Origin: Symsagittifera roscoffensis
Taxonomy: Eukaryota; Xenacoelomorpha; Acoela; Convolutidae
Assembly (NCBI RefSeq): GCF_963678635.1
Contig: NC_087069.1
Span: 34,677,090-34,741,089, forward strand
Length of the DNA: 64,000 nucleotides
Direction: 5' to 3'
Part shown: piece by piece, positions 31,750 through 43,495 of the stretch
Numbering within the stretch: position 1 is the first letter of the stretch
How the letters are laid out: each line of letters begins with the position of its first letter
Notes under the pieces: generated by a model
Databases searched by the model: none
What the model was told of the DNA's origin: nothing
Seen by the model: the letters and a program-made list of their open reading frames with translations, nothing else
Translations under genes and position numbers: made by a program

Positions 31750-32608
31750 TGCCAGTCGGTCATATTTGGAAGTTTGACCTTGAGCAACGCAAAAGACATG
31801 ATTTTGGGGTGAAGTGGACTTTTATAAAAAAAAAAATGGAATTGAGCATGTCATGCTCATGTTTCTCGCGACAACTGCAAATAACAGAAACTAAGATCAG
31901 AAGAGCCGAACTACAATCGCGGGAAAGTAGTTGAAAAGCAGCGGGAAATTGCTGTTAGCAATTTCCAGACATAAGATCGTACGAGAGTAGAGCTGTCTTA
32001 TTCTTAACAGAAGGCAGAGTGATCGCAAGTAGAGAAGAAAACAAATAAGAAGTGGACCAGAGTGAACCTTCGGTGGAAATGTGTGGACAACTGAAGTTGC
32101 CCAATGGTCCAGCCCCAAAAACTTACTATTTCTCAAGTTAGATTTGATTACCCCATTTATTCTAGAGTTACTTATTAATTTATTTACTCAATTCTAGAGA
32201 GTGTGACGGTATGTGAGTACCCAATTTAAAGTTCATGAGGGTGTTTTATATTGTTATGTTGAGGTAAGGAGAAATTTAGGTTGATCCCTCTGAAATGGAT
32301 CAAAGTTCCACTGTTTTGTAAAAGTACCTATACGGATTGTTCCGACCCTGTTTTTAACGGCGTCCGCGTGTTTTAGGTATTCTGAGACCTAAGTATGTGG
32401 ACGTTCTTATTTTCTAGAGTGGGGGTTTTTTGGTAGTGGCTTTTAGGCTGTAACAAAGGTTTTAGTCTCATGTCTCAAGTGAACCGAATTGGTTTCGACC
32501 GCTTGAGATAGAAAAACACAAGAGATAGTGTCTCTGACTCTTGAGCCAATGGTTATAGGGCCTGTTTTTCTTTAACCTCATATGTGACTTAAGTAGGCGA
32601 CTGTTACA
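31750..32608 (+). repeat. 3' LTR of gypsy element
   Basis: Begins TGCCAGTCGG, ends GACTGTTACA, about 859 bp, very similar to 20262-21137. It is followed directly by Penelope-like coding sequence, so its right border is exact. The small differences from LTR1 give a relative insertion age that could be computed. Confidence 0.8.
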
Positions 32609-33815
32609 CTGTTGCAAAAGCCTATGCTAAAAGGGTGAAACAAACACCATCTGACGAAAGCGTTGAGAAGGCCCGAAAGTATCTGATGAGTAATGGTTTA
32701 GTTGCGGTACCGTATGACAAGGGCGTGGGTTTTTGTGTAATGAGGAAGGACACCTACGAGAACAAGTTGTCGGATACATTAGACTCAATTCAATTCAGTT
32801 GATGTATCAGATGATGAGAATCGAAAATTAAGTAAACCGTCTGGTACTGAAGAAAATGCATCGCGATAAGAGAGAAAAATAACCCAGTGCAGCAAGCTAA
32901 GTTATTTCTCATTTCGTTGACGATATAGTGAGAACAGTGAAGGGTGATCCTGAAAGAGTGCTACGGGCTGTTAACAATTTAAAGTTAACAATAGAGACAC
33001 CAAACACAAACCAGAAATTGGCCTTTTTGGATTTACAAATTAGTATTGACAAAAGCAGATAATTAACTGTTGATGGTATCAAAAACCAACAGAAACAAGT
33101 ACCATAATAAATTTCAGAAGCTGCGTCCCCCTTCAGTACAAGAGAAGTGTGCTTGAAAGAACTGTTCACCGGGTTTTCGCAGTACATCAACATGGGAAGA
33201 AAATGATAATGCGATGAAAATCAACAGTGAACAGTGGTTGGATAACCAATATCCGGAAAATTGGTCGTGGCGGGTCGCATCGCATGCCCTTGAAAAGATC
33301 ATCAGGGAGGGCAAAAATAAAGAGAGCATAGCTGAGTAAAAGAAGCCTTGTGAGTATAGCAGTGTTTCCTCGCCCATCTTGATGGTCCAATATAGGGGGA
33401 ATCACATTCAGAAATTAGAAAAAAATGAGCGATATCACCAATGCGCAGATATTATTCACGAGGAGGAAAATGCAATTTTGTCTGCCCTCTCTAAAAGCCT
33501 CCTCTTCCAGTGAACCGATATGAAAAGTGGTGTACAGACTTGAATATTGTGGGTGCAAATCCATCTATGTTGGCCAGACCGTCTGACAACTCACCACAAG
33601 GATTGAGGAACATAGAAAAGAGGATACCCCGGATGGACAGCATAAAAGGCAGTGTGGTAGTGAGAGTGGTAAGTCGGAGTTCAAATGGAAAATAATCGAC
33701 CAGGCGTCCAGCAGCATCAATTTACTTACATTAGAGGCGCTGCGCTTTAGAAAAAAGAGACCGGCAATTACCACGCGCGACGTGTTTAAAAGTAGCGAGC
33801 TGACACTAAGGCTAT
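32609..33815 (+). pseudogene. Penelope-like RT C-terminal part and GIY-YIG endonuclease
   Basis: Resumes the protein cut at 20261: AKAYAKRVKQTP, LMSNGLVAVPYDKGVGF and VMRKDTYENKL. An internal deletion follows, then RT motif C as FVDDIVRT near 32920 with FLDLQISID, several stops, and finally a GIY-YIG nuclease (VVYRLEYCGCKSIYVGQT at about 33531-33584; RIEEHRKE; SINLLTLEALRF) ending SSELTLRL. Known Penelope-like elements have this RT plus GIY-YIG order. A TGA occurs right after IYVGQTV. Confidence 0.7.
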
Positions 33816-34165
33816 AGTTACAAAATCGAAAAAATCTAGCTAAAACAAAAAATTTTGAAATAACTTACCTGTTAGCATAAAAATAAGCGACCAAACAAAA
33901 CTCTAAAAACAAAAAAAGTGCAAACTCTAAAAAATTTGTGACAAATGTTTAAAATTGTTACATAATAGTTGTTACATAATTATACTTGTAAAGTTTTGAT
34001 TGTTTGAATTTTTTAAATTTTGAATTAATAATGTGTATGACACGTTTTATGATCCTTGATCATTTTGTACGGATAGCTTAGAATTTTTAAAACCTGAAGA
34101 TGCACAAAAATTTGAATTTACTATTTTAACACATTCTCAAAATATTCAGATGTAAAATTTTGAAA
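33796..34165 (+). repeat. Inverted flank of Penelope-like element, right arm
   Basis: Begins at the end of the GIY-YIG coding sequence with GCTGACACTAAGGCTATAGT and continues through the AT-rich 3' flank. Reverse complement of 19667-20012. Confidence 0.75.
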
Positions 34166-34349
34166 AATGTGCAAAAAAAACATTTGTTTGAATTTACAAT
34201 TTTAACGCATTCTCATTAAAAATAACACTTGGTTTGAATTAAACAGAAAGATAAATATGAAGTACCTTACAAAATGTAAGGAATGATTCATGATCGCCAA
34301 ATCGAACACTTACATTTTACAAAAAGGATGCGAGTTTTTAAAGACAAAG

Positions 34350-34585
34350 TATTGAGAATGCGTTTAAATTATCAATTCAAATAAACGTTTTTGCACTTCT
34401 TTGGGCATCTTCAGGTTTTAAAAATCTAAATTATCTGAAGAAAATGATCAGAGATCATGAAAAGTGTCATACACATAATTGTTCAAATACTTATTAAAAT
34501 TTTAACCAACCACAACTTCAGAATTATTATTAAAATTATGTAACAACTAATATGAAGCAATTTTGTTCATTCAGTCACAAATTTC
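34350..34585 (-). repeat. Third partial copy of the Penelope-like flank
   Basis: Matches the left arm (19690-19900) in the same direction and so faces the right arm as a local inverted repeat. More diverged than the other two. Confidence 0.6.
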
Positions 34586-34678
34586 TGAATTGAGTTTTAG
34601 AGAAAAAGTCCAATGAAAGTATAAATGATGAAAGAGGGCTTTAAAAGTTTATCACATTAGGAGATAACAAATAGTTGG

Positions 34679-34861
34679 CTAGTCTAGGTGCGCGAACAAA
34701 GAAGTTGTTGTCTGACTTGATTTTGTGATACTGTTGGATGCAGAAAGGTTGTTTTCACTTGATCGTGTTGTAAGAGACCAGGATTTGAGTTGAGGATTTT
34801 TGGACGTTTCTACTTTCTTTTTTAAAATTTTCCATAAGATAACGACATCTGCCTGAGCAAC
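34679..34861 (-). CDS. Terminal exon of an unidentified host gene
   Basis: On the minus strand a good acceptor (AATTTGTTTTCAG, AG at 34862-34863) opens a 61-codon frame in phase 0 that ends with TAG at 34679: VAQADVVILWKILKKKVETS, LKSWSLTTRSSENNLSAS, TTTSLFAHLD. The product is basic then Ser/Thr/Asn-rich. No family recognised. No upstream exon found; LINE remnants occupy the next kilobases. It could be chance, but the acceptor and open length support it. Confidence 0.4.
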   Translation of the reverse strand, partial: VAQADVVILWKILKKKVETSKNPQLKSWSLTTRSSENNLSASNSITKSSQTTTSLFAHLD

Positions 34862-35250
34862 CTGAAAACAAATTGGTTGCAAATTAGTATATACTCTATC
34901 TAACATTAATCATTTGTCAAGTTCTATCAATTTATTGATAAAAGTACGGACCAATGCTTCTGTAATTTGAGCTAATTTGTGTTTCTACAATTTATTAAGA
35001 GCATAGTGTTAGAGGAATCATAGTAAGGAGTATCTAGACGTTTTCTACGTTTAGAGTCAGCCGAGTTTGATAGGGCATGGAGTAAATGACTGTACGAATT
35101 TTATGTTAAAACATTGCCAGGTAGGAGATATAAAATTAAAAACTCGAAAAAAAACCTGGAAACATATTGATAACAATGGATGAAAAAGACTTTGAGATAG
35201 GTCTTTTAGCATATGAATTTGGAGATTCTTCTAAAGAAGATTAAAAACGG

Positions 35251-35899
35251 TTAAAAAATGGTCCGAAATCTCCACAATTCCGATTGAAAATGACAGTTTA
35301 ATGGTGTTGGTAGAACAAAAAGGTAATTTACATCAACATCAGTAGGAAAATTTATGAATTGATTTAACATAATGTCAGATGTACATTCCAAAATAGTTGA
35401 TTCGGATTTGTTCGGTGAAGATAATAAATCCCAATTTGTAGCAGGCATATTGAAATCACTTGGAAGATAAATATTATAAGAAATTTGCCCCTGTGATAGA
35501 GCAAACCGTTGGAATTTGTTTTCGTAATCTTTGATACAAGAGCAAGCTGATATACTATCGTTTCGGTAAAGCGAAGATGGAGGTGGATTATAAATTAAAG
35601 CATAGAAATTCATATACGAAGTGCTTACTAGAGCAGACGCAATGCTGAAGGAATAACAATTGATTAATAAATTGTATATCAAAAATAGGACGGAACACCA
35701 TAAGCTATAGTTAACCCACCATGTTGACCACAAGCACGGTCAGATCCAGATAGCACATTGATTGGTGCACCAAATAAATTTTCTGAATCATTAATTTCAT
35801 CGGAAAGCCATGTTTCGATAAGCAAACAAGGAAAATAAAATATGAAAGATAAATTTGAGTACATATTGGCTTCTTTCTAGGCCACGAAAATATTGGCAA
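35251..35899 (-). pseudogene. LINE apurinic-like endonuclease remnant
   Basis: Minus-strand frames with pieces of an exonuclease/endonuclease/phosphatase domain of a non-LTR element: ETWLSDEINDSENLFG and SDRACGQHGGLTIAYG in one frame, then NIYLPSDFNMPATNWDLL (the GDFN-like strand) in 35251-35733. Catalytic residues are partly changed. It lies downstream of an ORF1-like remnant at 36015-36356 in the same direction, so the pair is a decayed LINE. Confidence 0.55.
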
Positions 35900-36014
35900 T
35901 TAAATAGTAAGCAATTCATTTCAAGCAGTCAATTCATTTCCACTAAATCGTTTTTAAAGAATAGCTCAAGTTTTTTAATATGAAAATCTTTTCTGTTTTT
36001 GGATTCAACTGTAA

Positions 36015-36356
36015 TCAAATCATATCCTTTGGCAAGATTCTTTTTTTTTCGATTTCGTTTTCACCTGGAGATAAATATTTTTTGATGTATGCCGGAAATT
36101 TAAACGAATGGAGTTTGTGACAACGCTCAAAGCACTTACCCATCAAATGATGAGTATTTGCTGTTATAAGTATAGGGTGACAAAAGCGTCTTTCACTACT
36201 ATCAGGTTTGAATGATTTATCAAGTCTGCGGACAGACACAACGTTGTTTTCATCTTTCAAACCAATGTGGCTTAAAGTTTCATTATTCAAGGTACAATCA
36301 GAATCCATGCATTTATGATAATTATTTCCAGTTTCTGGAATTCCAGTTACAATCAA
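36015..36356 (-). pseudogene. LINE ORF1-like remnant
   Basis: A 113-codon frame: IVTGIPETGNNYHKCM, LSHIGLKDENNVVSVRRLDK, and a basic end AYIKKYLSPGENEIEKKR. This pattern (GIPE...IG...V..RL.K...PILI) is typical of ORF1 RNA-binding proteins of invertebrate CR1/L1-like LINEs. It precedes the endonuclease remnant. Confidence 0.5.
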
Positions 36357-37149
36357 CTGATTGAACTCAACGTTTTTGGGTCCGATGTTTGCTTTAAGAA
36401 GATCAAAAAATTAAGGTAATGCCCCACTTAGCAATTTTTCAACTTTTTCAGATAAGGTATTAATAATTTTTCGTCAAAAGCATTGAAAATATAGGTTAAA
36501 ACTGAATTTTGTATGCTATCAATGTACAGATATTTAAATACGACTAGCGTGTTTCGCACCTCCAGTGCTTCAAACAGTTCAGTGAGCATAAATGTTGTTT
36601 CTGCATAAAATATATCGAACAAAGAGAGAAATGTATGCAACCGTAAAAGAACGGGAGAAACAAACAACGCTTTATATTTCCACTTTTGAAGGATAAAAAC
36701 AATTTGACATGAGATTTTTTGAACTAAAATGGTCGAAAAACCGAAACAACTGTGTTTGGTATTTTCGTAGAAGAAACATCAAAATGGCGGAAAACATACA
36801 ACTGATTCTCCTATTTTAAAAAACTGGAACAGATTCATTTAAACTTATTCAATAATGTGTTTCCTGTAAAATTGCCTTGGTCTTGTGATAAAACTATTAA
36901 AAAGTGTGTTCTTTTTATAATGGCCTTGATCTTGGAGATGACTTCAATCTTTCTCTATTGATAGTAATCGCAACAATACCAATTCCCAGATACACTTTTC
37001 AATTAAATAATCAAAATTGATAGCCTTAAATATTCAAAAGATAAACTAATTAGTTAGTGTGTCTGTTCAAGTTTACCTCTTATGTAATTTCATATTGAAT
37101 GCGCTGGGCTTTCCTCACTGAATTATCTTACCAAATCTCACCGTCCCAG
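36357..37149. other. AT-rich stretch without recognisable gene
   Basis: Short frames only (for example a hydrophobic 79-codon minus frame at 36428-36667 of doubtful meaning). Confidence 0.45.
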
Positions 37150-37281
37150 CTGGAGGCGCGTGAAGTTTCCCTGGCGGAACTAGCCGCAAGAAGTAGTGAA
37201 CCCTCCAAAACGATGTAAGGCTGTACCAGTCCTTACTCTTTTTTTTTCGTCAGTCTAAAACAAATTTCAAAGACTAATTGA
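37150..37281 (+). CDS. Candidate two-exon host gene end with a 39-nt intron
   Basis: Acceptor CCGTCCCAG at 37149, exon 37150-37214 (LEAREVSLAELAARSSEPSK), donor GAT|GTAAGG, a 39-nt intron ending in a strong tract (CTTACTCTTTTTTTTTCGTCAG), then 37254-37281 in phase with a TGA end. The exon is GC-rich against an AT-rich background. No family recognised. Splice-site and phase support only. Confidence 0.3.
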
Positions 37282-37449
37282 AAAAAATTGTAAGCCACCC
37301 AATGACTCACCGTGTCTCAAAGAGCTTCCTTTGTCCTTCAATTGTCTATGCTTTAGGTAGATGCCGCAATTCCAGGCATACTGCATACCTGAGTTTTCAT
37401 AGAAACTACTTTTCTGTACTTCATAGACCAAATATTTTAAACCAGGTCT

Positions 37450-37893
37450 AGTAAAATCAGCAATTTACTGCTACCGCGGCGCAACGTATCATCATCTGTT
37501 GGAAAAAGTTTTGCAACAAAGCACCTAAAAGCAGTAACAATAGTTGCTGGATACAATGATAACAGGCTGCATCCACAAGAGTTAGAAAAAAAGTGGAAAA
37601 ACTTGGTTAACCTCATCACTAACAAGTTTCAGCCCAACGCACTGGTCATTCCCAAAACAATTCAGAACTGATATAACTCTGAAGTGAATTGCAAAGCTTA
37701 TAATGATAATCATGGGTTGTTTAGTTCGTTAAAAAGAATTGTACATCCGCATACAATTTTTGTTTCATCTAATCTCAATTTAAATCTAACCCCCCCTCAA
37801 ATGTTCTGCCGTGATGGAGTCCATTTCTTGTTCTACGGAAATAATTTCTATACTAAATTTCTGGTAAATTTAATCCAAAAACTCTCTCGCTAA
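37450..37893 (+). pseudogene. SGNH-esterase-like domain, probable LINE ORF1 remnant
   Basis: One frame with a single TGA (near 37669): TIVAGYNDNRLHPQEL (GxND-like block), KKWKNLVNLI, NALVIPKT, and FCRDGVHFLFYGNNFY (DxxH-like block). The Asn and Asp-x-x-His blocks in this order resemble SGNH/GDSL esterases, which occur in ORF1 of some CR1-like retrotransposons. The N-terminal Ser block is not seen. It could instead be a free-standing RT-associated domain of the element at 38.4-40.6 kb. Confidence 0.4.
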
Positions 37894-37894
37894 C

Positions 37895-40620
37895 TTGACA
37901 CTATCGTCCTTCTTCAAATGTTTACTCAAACATATTGCCTTATTTGTAAAAACAGAGCTTGCGAGGCGGAGGTGTTCGGTGCTTCACATGCCCTACATGC
38001 ATTTGAAATGCAGCGTCGTAGCCCGCAGCAATGATCACTATGACAATTTCAGCTGTCATTGCTGCATCTCCCAAGTTCATTCAGCTAACGACACGATTGC
38101 AAACAAACACCCAACCCTAGTTACAATCACGCTCCCCGAACTCCACCCTCACCCTTCCACTGCCTCACACTCACAAAACTCAGGAGAACCCTCCACTCGA
38201 AAACCTGTAACAACACAAGACCCATGGTCAAACCCCTGTCTAGAATTCATAGAAACCACAAGGGAAATAAACACCGAAAGTGTCCACTGGAAATCGGCTT
38301 TTATGATCTTATCAAAAAATCAAATTGGTTATGTTTTTATTGAAACCCTAAACAGAACTCTGAACAGCCTAATAGAAAACGACGAAATTACCTTCGCAAT
38401 GCACGCAGCAAGGATCTCTCCTCACTAACTACTGTGCAAAACAAAGTCTGAAAACGATGGATCTTTATCGAAAAGAATGGCAAGGTGACCTAAGCAACGG
38501 CAAATTGGAGACCTGAATGATCTATATAAGGAAGGGAAGGCAAATGCGCTTGACAAAACGAAACAGACAAAAAACTGATATTAAAGCACTGCAGTTCAAC
38601 AAACTTATGAATAGTGGAAAAAGATCAAGCGGAATAGCAAAACTAAAAGAGACGTCCAAAAGCGTTCTTTCGCTCGATGAGATTGTCAAAGGAAAAGTAA
38701 CAGAACAGAATTTTTTTGAGAAGCACCCACCATCTGAACCGATTGATGAGAACTATATTACACCAGTTTCAAATGAAAAATTTCTTTTCATCCATCAAAT
38801 TTTGATTAGATAAACGGTCAAAATATCAAGAAAGCAGCCATGAGAATGCACAGAGCTCATCGAGACGCATTTTAACACATTTCGGGGAAAATCAGTTGAG
38901 ATTTCAAAAACAGTAGCTAGAATTCCCAAAAAATTGGCTACCGAAGGACTAAGTACAGAACTAACGGAACCATATAACGCAAGTAAATTGACACCCTCAG
39001 ATAATAGGCGAGGAGTAAGACCCATAGGCATAGGAGAAGTTATGCGTAGGGTAATAGGACGAACAATAACCAAAGGCCTGAAAAACGAACTCCAGTCGCT
39101 CGGTTCAAACTACCAACTCTGTCTAGGACAAAAATGTGGCATTGAATATGCGATCCACATGCTAAGAGATTAAAGCATCAAATCATGCTGTTTTACTGAT
39201 AGATGCCAGAAACGATTTCAACTCGCTTAAACTGGCATTGAAAAAAATTCGAAACTACCTGCCCATCTCTTCGAACAGCGATTAAAAATTCGTACTTTAA
39301 TCCATCAAAACTGTTCGTTAACAAAAAAAAACTACCTAATCTTAAGAAGTGTCAACCCAGGGGAGTTCGCTAGCAATGGCCACGTACGGTCTAGCCATAA
39401 TACCCCTCATCAAACATTTATCAGAAGACAACGTAACCAAGAAAAGGTACGCAGACGACAGAAACGCAGTCGGTAAATTAAGCAATCCACGAATCGTCCT
39501 CCACAAAATTGTATCACTTGGTAAGTTTTTTGAGTATTGGGTACTATGTTGAGGCATCTACATGCCAACTCATTATAATAGATGAAAAATTCGGTGAAAA
39601 ATTCTTTAAAAAAAAACAGGAACCAAAACAAAGGCAGGCGCCCGAGTGCTTGGTTCTCTTGTCAGAAGAGAATCTGAATATAAAGATGTCCTCTAGTTTC
39701 AACAGAGTGAGCAAATCAAATTTTTGAAAAAACTAACAAAAACTGCCTAAACCTACCCCCCCCCCCCCAAAAAAAAAAACTTTTATGCCTCCTATACTAA
39801 AGGAAATCATGAAAAGCTTTAATTTCTAACCAGGACAACGCCAAACAGTATGGAAAACTTAGAAACATGTGAAAAGATTATCAAAGAACAACTAAAACCT
39901 ATCCTAGTCGGTAAAATCGCATTGAACCACCAGTTCCGTGAGATATCTTCCTTACCCTTAAAGTGGGCGTCTTTTGCATCAAGCTCGCATCCAACCACGA
40001 AAATTATCTAGAATGGTCTAAAAAAACATCACTAGTACTGGAATCTCAAGATCCTGTTACAGTAATAATGCAGCCAGAAACATTTTTAAACAAAAATCGA
40101 AAATTTGAAAACTGATAGAACAAGCCGAAAGAAAACAAGCCTCAATAACTCCTCAAATGAAACAGAAAAATATGCAATCGACCTGGCCTCTGAAAAGGGA
40201 GCCTCTAACTGGCTCAATGCTTTACCACTGAGCAGATATATGCCCTACACTTGACACATGCCCTAACTTGACACATGCCCTACACTGTGCAAATGCCAGT
40301 TACACACACATAAGAGACAATGAAATTAGAGACACATTCGCTAACCTCATGAAACGAGGTATGCCAAAAAGTCGAGATTGAGCGGAAACTTCAGCTGTTG
40401 CAAGGCGAAAGCTTTGTCATCACTTTAACTAAAACTGACAATGAGGCACTACTTGACCTTAAAGCAAACGGACTTTGGGGTTCACGACTTAGCTGCGCTT
40501 TCTTTGATGTAAAAATTTTCAACCCTCATGCCAAAAATTCGCGAAAGCTGCATAAAAACGCATACAAATATCTTGAAAGGCTGAAGAACACCAAACATTA
40601 GCAATAAATCTTAAGCGTAG
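37895..40620 (+). pseudogene. Third RT element (PHD-RT-related group), heavily decayed
   Basis: Plus-strand remnant with: a Cys-rich and Pro-rich N-terminal region (37895-38428); a helical spacer; RT N-terminus RGVRPIGIGEVMRRVIGR and LCLGQKCGIEYAIHMLRD (38934-39173); motif A-like DARNDFNS (near 39203); motif B-like STQGSSLAMATYGLA (39349-); motif C YADD (39450); a C-terminal Cys/His region (about 40250-40330); and nuclease-like LKANGLWGSRLSC...FFDVKIFNPHAK (40398-40601). The domain order mirrors the two PHD-RT elements. Many stops, and it runs into the assembly gap. Confidence 0.55.
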
Positions 40621-40654
40621 AGCAGAGTAGCTTCTCATCTAATTTTCGGATGCA

Positions 40655-40854
40655 NNNNNNNNNNNNNNNNNNNNNNNNNNNNNNNNNNNNNNNNNNNNNN
40701 NNNNNNNNNNNNNNNNNNNNNNNNNNNNNNNNNNNNNNNNNNNNNNNNNNNNNNNNNNNNNNNNNNNNNNNNNNNNNNNNNNNNNNNNNNNNNNNNNNNN
40801 NNNNNNNNNNNNNNNNNNNNNNNNNNNNNNNNNNNNNNNNNNNNNNNNNNNNNN
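40655..40854. other. Assembly gap, 200 N
   Basis: Exactly 200 unknown bases, a conventional scaffold gap length, so true size unknown. Frames crossing it are meaningless. Confidence 0.99.
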
Positions 40855-43495
40855 TGTCATTTTTCGACCAGCTGTTAAAAGTTGTCTGCTCTGAATTGAA
40901 AGAACCAGTGTCTTGAGTCTTATAAGACCTAAAACAATTGAAATGTATTTTTTTTGCTTCAGTTTTTCTAATGTTTTCTCATTTATTCGCACTTAACCAC
41001 TTTTTGATTTAACGCAGCTCTAATTATCAAAATTTTTTGGTTGAACATTGTCTCATAATGCTATCTCAAGTAAAAAGTCAAAAGATGATGTTTTAAAAAA
41101 AACTGGAAGTTTTCATAAAATTAAATGTGTTGTCTCTGCAGTTTTTTTTGTTTCTGGTTTTTTGCTGATGAAAAGCGCCATGAAAATCTCTGGTGGACTA
41201 CAAAAATGCACAAAAGTTTTGTATTTCTAATGCAAAACAAACATTTTGTTGTGCTAACTGCACCTTGTCAGTTCTGCGAGCTCAAGCAACGCTATCTGAT
41301 ATCCTGAACAGATGTGACGCTCCCAAGTTTTGTTTTCGTCAGATACTTCTACTGTATTTCAAAAAAGAGCATGGATTGAGAAACCGTCAACCACCTACTT
41401 TTTTGTGGGCCTACATGCTCCCTTAGAACGCCTTTTTGCTTGACCTCCTAAAATATTTTGACAGTTTCTTTTTCTTGAAAATTTTCATATTTTCATATTT
41501 TCTCGAGAATTACTCTCCTAAATCTAAATTTTTGGCTTGACCGAAAAATAGTTGCGTAAATTTTTTCTGCAGACGCGGCTACGTCCTATTTTTTCATACA
41601 AAAAGCTATTGCTCTCGGAAATGTCAAGTTTTTTATTTTTGATTTTTCTCGTCAATTATCCTGCCTGATCTGATATCATGGGTTTCATCAAAACATCAGG
41701 TTGTTGAAAACATATTTTTAAATTTGGCTATGCTTCAGACAGAGGTTGTGACTATGCGAGTTTTTGTTTCAGAAGAATGTTTTGGCCTTCAAGCAAGTCA
41801 AAGTGTTGAAACTTTGACCGTTTTTTTGGAAACTTTTTTTACTTACACAAAAACTACCGTGCCATTTCTCAGGTTAGTTTCTACCAACAAACAGGGTTTT
41901 AAGAATATTCTCTGCCTAAATGAGCGACCATGCATTGCTTTTCGCAGAAAACAATTTTGGATTTTGAAAAACCTTTTGATCGTTTTGTAGAACTTTTGAC
42001 CGTTTTTCGAAACTTTTTGAGTTTTTTAAATTTACACAATCACATCTGAGATAAAAAGTTCGAACCTAAAAACGGTTACAATAACTGTTCTTCCAGATGC
42101 GGTGACTCCTTATTTTTCTGTGAGAAAAATTACATCTCCTGGGGAAATTTGATTATCTCAAAATATTTTACTCTTCCTTCTCCTTTACTTTAGTAGAGAA
42201 ACAACTAAGGTTTCAGGCAAAGTCCAATTTTTGAAATCAAATTTTTGTTGCCGCATCAGTATTATAATTTCTTTCAGTATCACAATCAAAAAATTAAATA
42301 TCAAAAATATCAAGTTTTAGCTGGGCCCTTTTTTAACACGAAAGTTTTGGTTCACCTGGTTCTTTTTCACCATTTCAAATTTTGTTCTAATCAAGTTTTT
42401 ATTTTATTTTTGTAATTGTTTTGAAAGTGTTGCAAAGCTCCCTTTTGCATCTATGTGTAATACACTTTAAGTTTAGAACTTTCTAAAAGTATATTTGAAG
42501 AGTTCTGGCTATTACCCTTGCGATAAGGAAGGTATATCAATCGGTACTAGACTGTTCTCTACTGTATATAACTTTCGTCTCAGAATTCATCTCCTGGATC
42601 CTGAACTCATTCATCCACTAGGTCTTTCTGTTGCAACAGATTTATTCTGAGCATGTTGTTATTCTAAGTATACGGCCTCTTCGGAATATGTTTCATGTTG
42701 GTTTTAATTTTAACAGCTCGCTTTGTTAAAACTGTTTTTTTTTCATATCTATTTTTTCGGTTTATTAGGTTTCTGCATATTTTATTTGGCATAGTGACCC
42801 CGTAATGCATCGTTTGATGAGCAAAAAATTTTTTGTATGCGTTTGTGACCGTATTATTTTTTTTGGTTTCTGTGATTTCTGAGAAGATCTGTGTTACAAA
42901 ATCATTGTATGATGCACTTGACATAGTGGTAAGGCGTTCACTTTGAGATCGTCAGATCATGTATTCGATCTGATGATAGACGCAAAAAAACGGCTTTGAA
43001 TCGCAAAAATGAGGTTTGCTCAACAAAAATAACATAGTCTAGAATGGGGGAAATAATACAAATATACTATCCTCAACAGGACTGTTAAGGCCTACTAATA
43101 GCTCCTCTGCGATTTGCAGGAACCAAAATATGATTATTATTTTGGCGCTTGATGCAGTTTCCTGTTCATTTCCATTACAATGTAGAAAATCAGTCCGTGC
43201 AAGCTTAAGGCCATTCAATTTTGAAAAAAAAACCCTAAAAATGACATTATCGAAAGTGGCCATATGCAAAAGATCGCCCCACCTTTAACAGTTCAAGTGA
43301 TCAATTTTCCACTAAAATTAAATGACAATTTCAAGCAGTAAGGCCTGCGTGTACTATGCTCAAATGATTGGCTGAAAATTAGTATTTTTAATCAAGCTAA
43401 CTATCTGCTCCCTAAACTGATTTTAGTGAGGGGGGGGGGGGTGGAGAGATTGTTTATTTGATGAAAAGATGTAAATTAAATGTGTGCGGTTGCAG
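40855..43495. other. AT-rich stretch without supported gene
   Basis: Short frames only. A Cys-containing frame at 41193-41426 and an 88-codon frame at 41724-41990 have no family signature. A tRNA-like signal at 42907 is listed separately. Confidence 0.45.
42907..42975 (+). other. tRNA-like sequence with Pol III box A and B motifs
   Basis: TGACATAGTGGTAAGGCG resembles a tRNA box A and D-arm, and 34 nt later GTATTCGATCTG resembles box B. The anticodon stem does not pair properly and the T-arm is off register, so this is at best a decayed tRNA or the head of a SINE. Confidence 0.3.

Larger units (their letters stand above)
20262..32608 (+). mobile_element. Ty3/gypsy-type LTR element lacking RT and integrase cores
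   Basis: LTR1 20262-21353 (disrupted) and LTR2 31750-32608, both beginning TGCCAGTC and ending GTTACA. The internal region contains gag, zinc knuckles, protease, an RNase H remnant, a macro domain and unknown C-terminal frames. Flanking bases CTGTG/CTGTT are a 4-of-5 target duplication in the Penelope-like coding sequence. I see neither RT catalytic motifs nor integrase HHCC/DDE motifs, so it is a deleted, non-autonomous copy with many stops. Confidence 0.7.
19667..34165 (+). mobile_element. Penelope-like element with inverted flanks, split by a gypsy insertion
   Basis: Plus-strand Penelope-like coding pieces lie at 20091-20261 and 32609-33815. They are bounded by an inverted repeat of ~350 bp (19667-20012 against 33796-34165). 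Penelope-like elements often carry partial copies in direct or inverted orientation (pseudo-LTRs), which fits. The 12.3 kb in the middle is a Ty3/gypsy element. The RT core is internally deleted, so the copy is dead. Confidence 0.65.

Noticed and set aside
39758-39779. C-run followed by A-run, and the G-runs at 21594 and 43428, as quadruplex or regulatory signals
   Set aside because: Simple homopolymers with no repeated run pattern; they are more likely slippage or sequencing artefacts.
40639-40992. Reading frames across the N block
   Set aside because: They are composed mostly of unknown bases.
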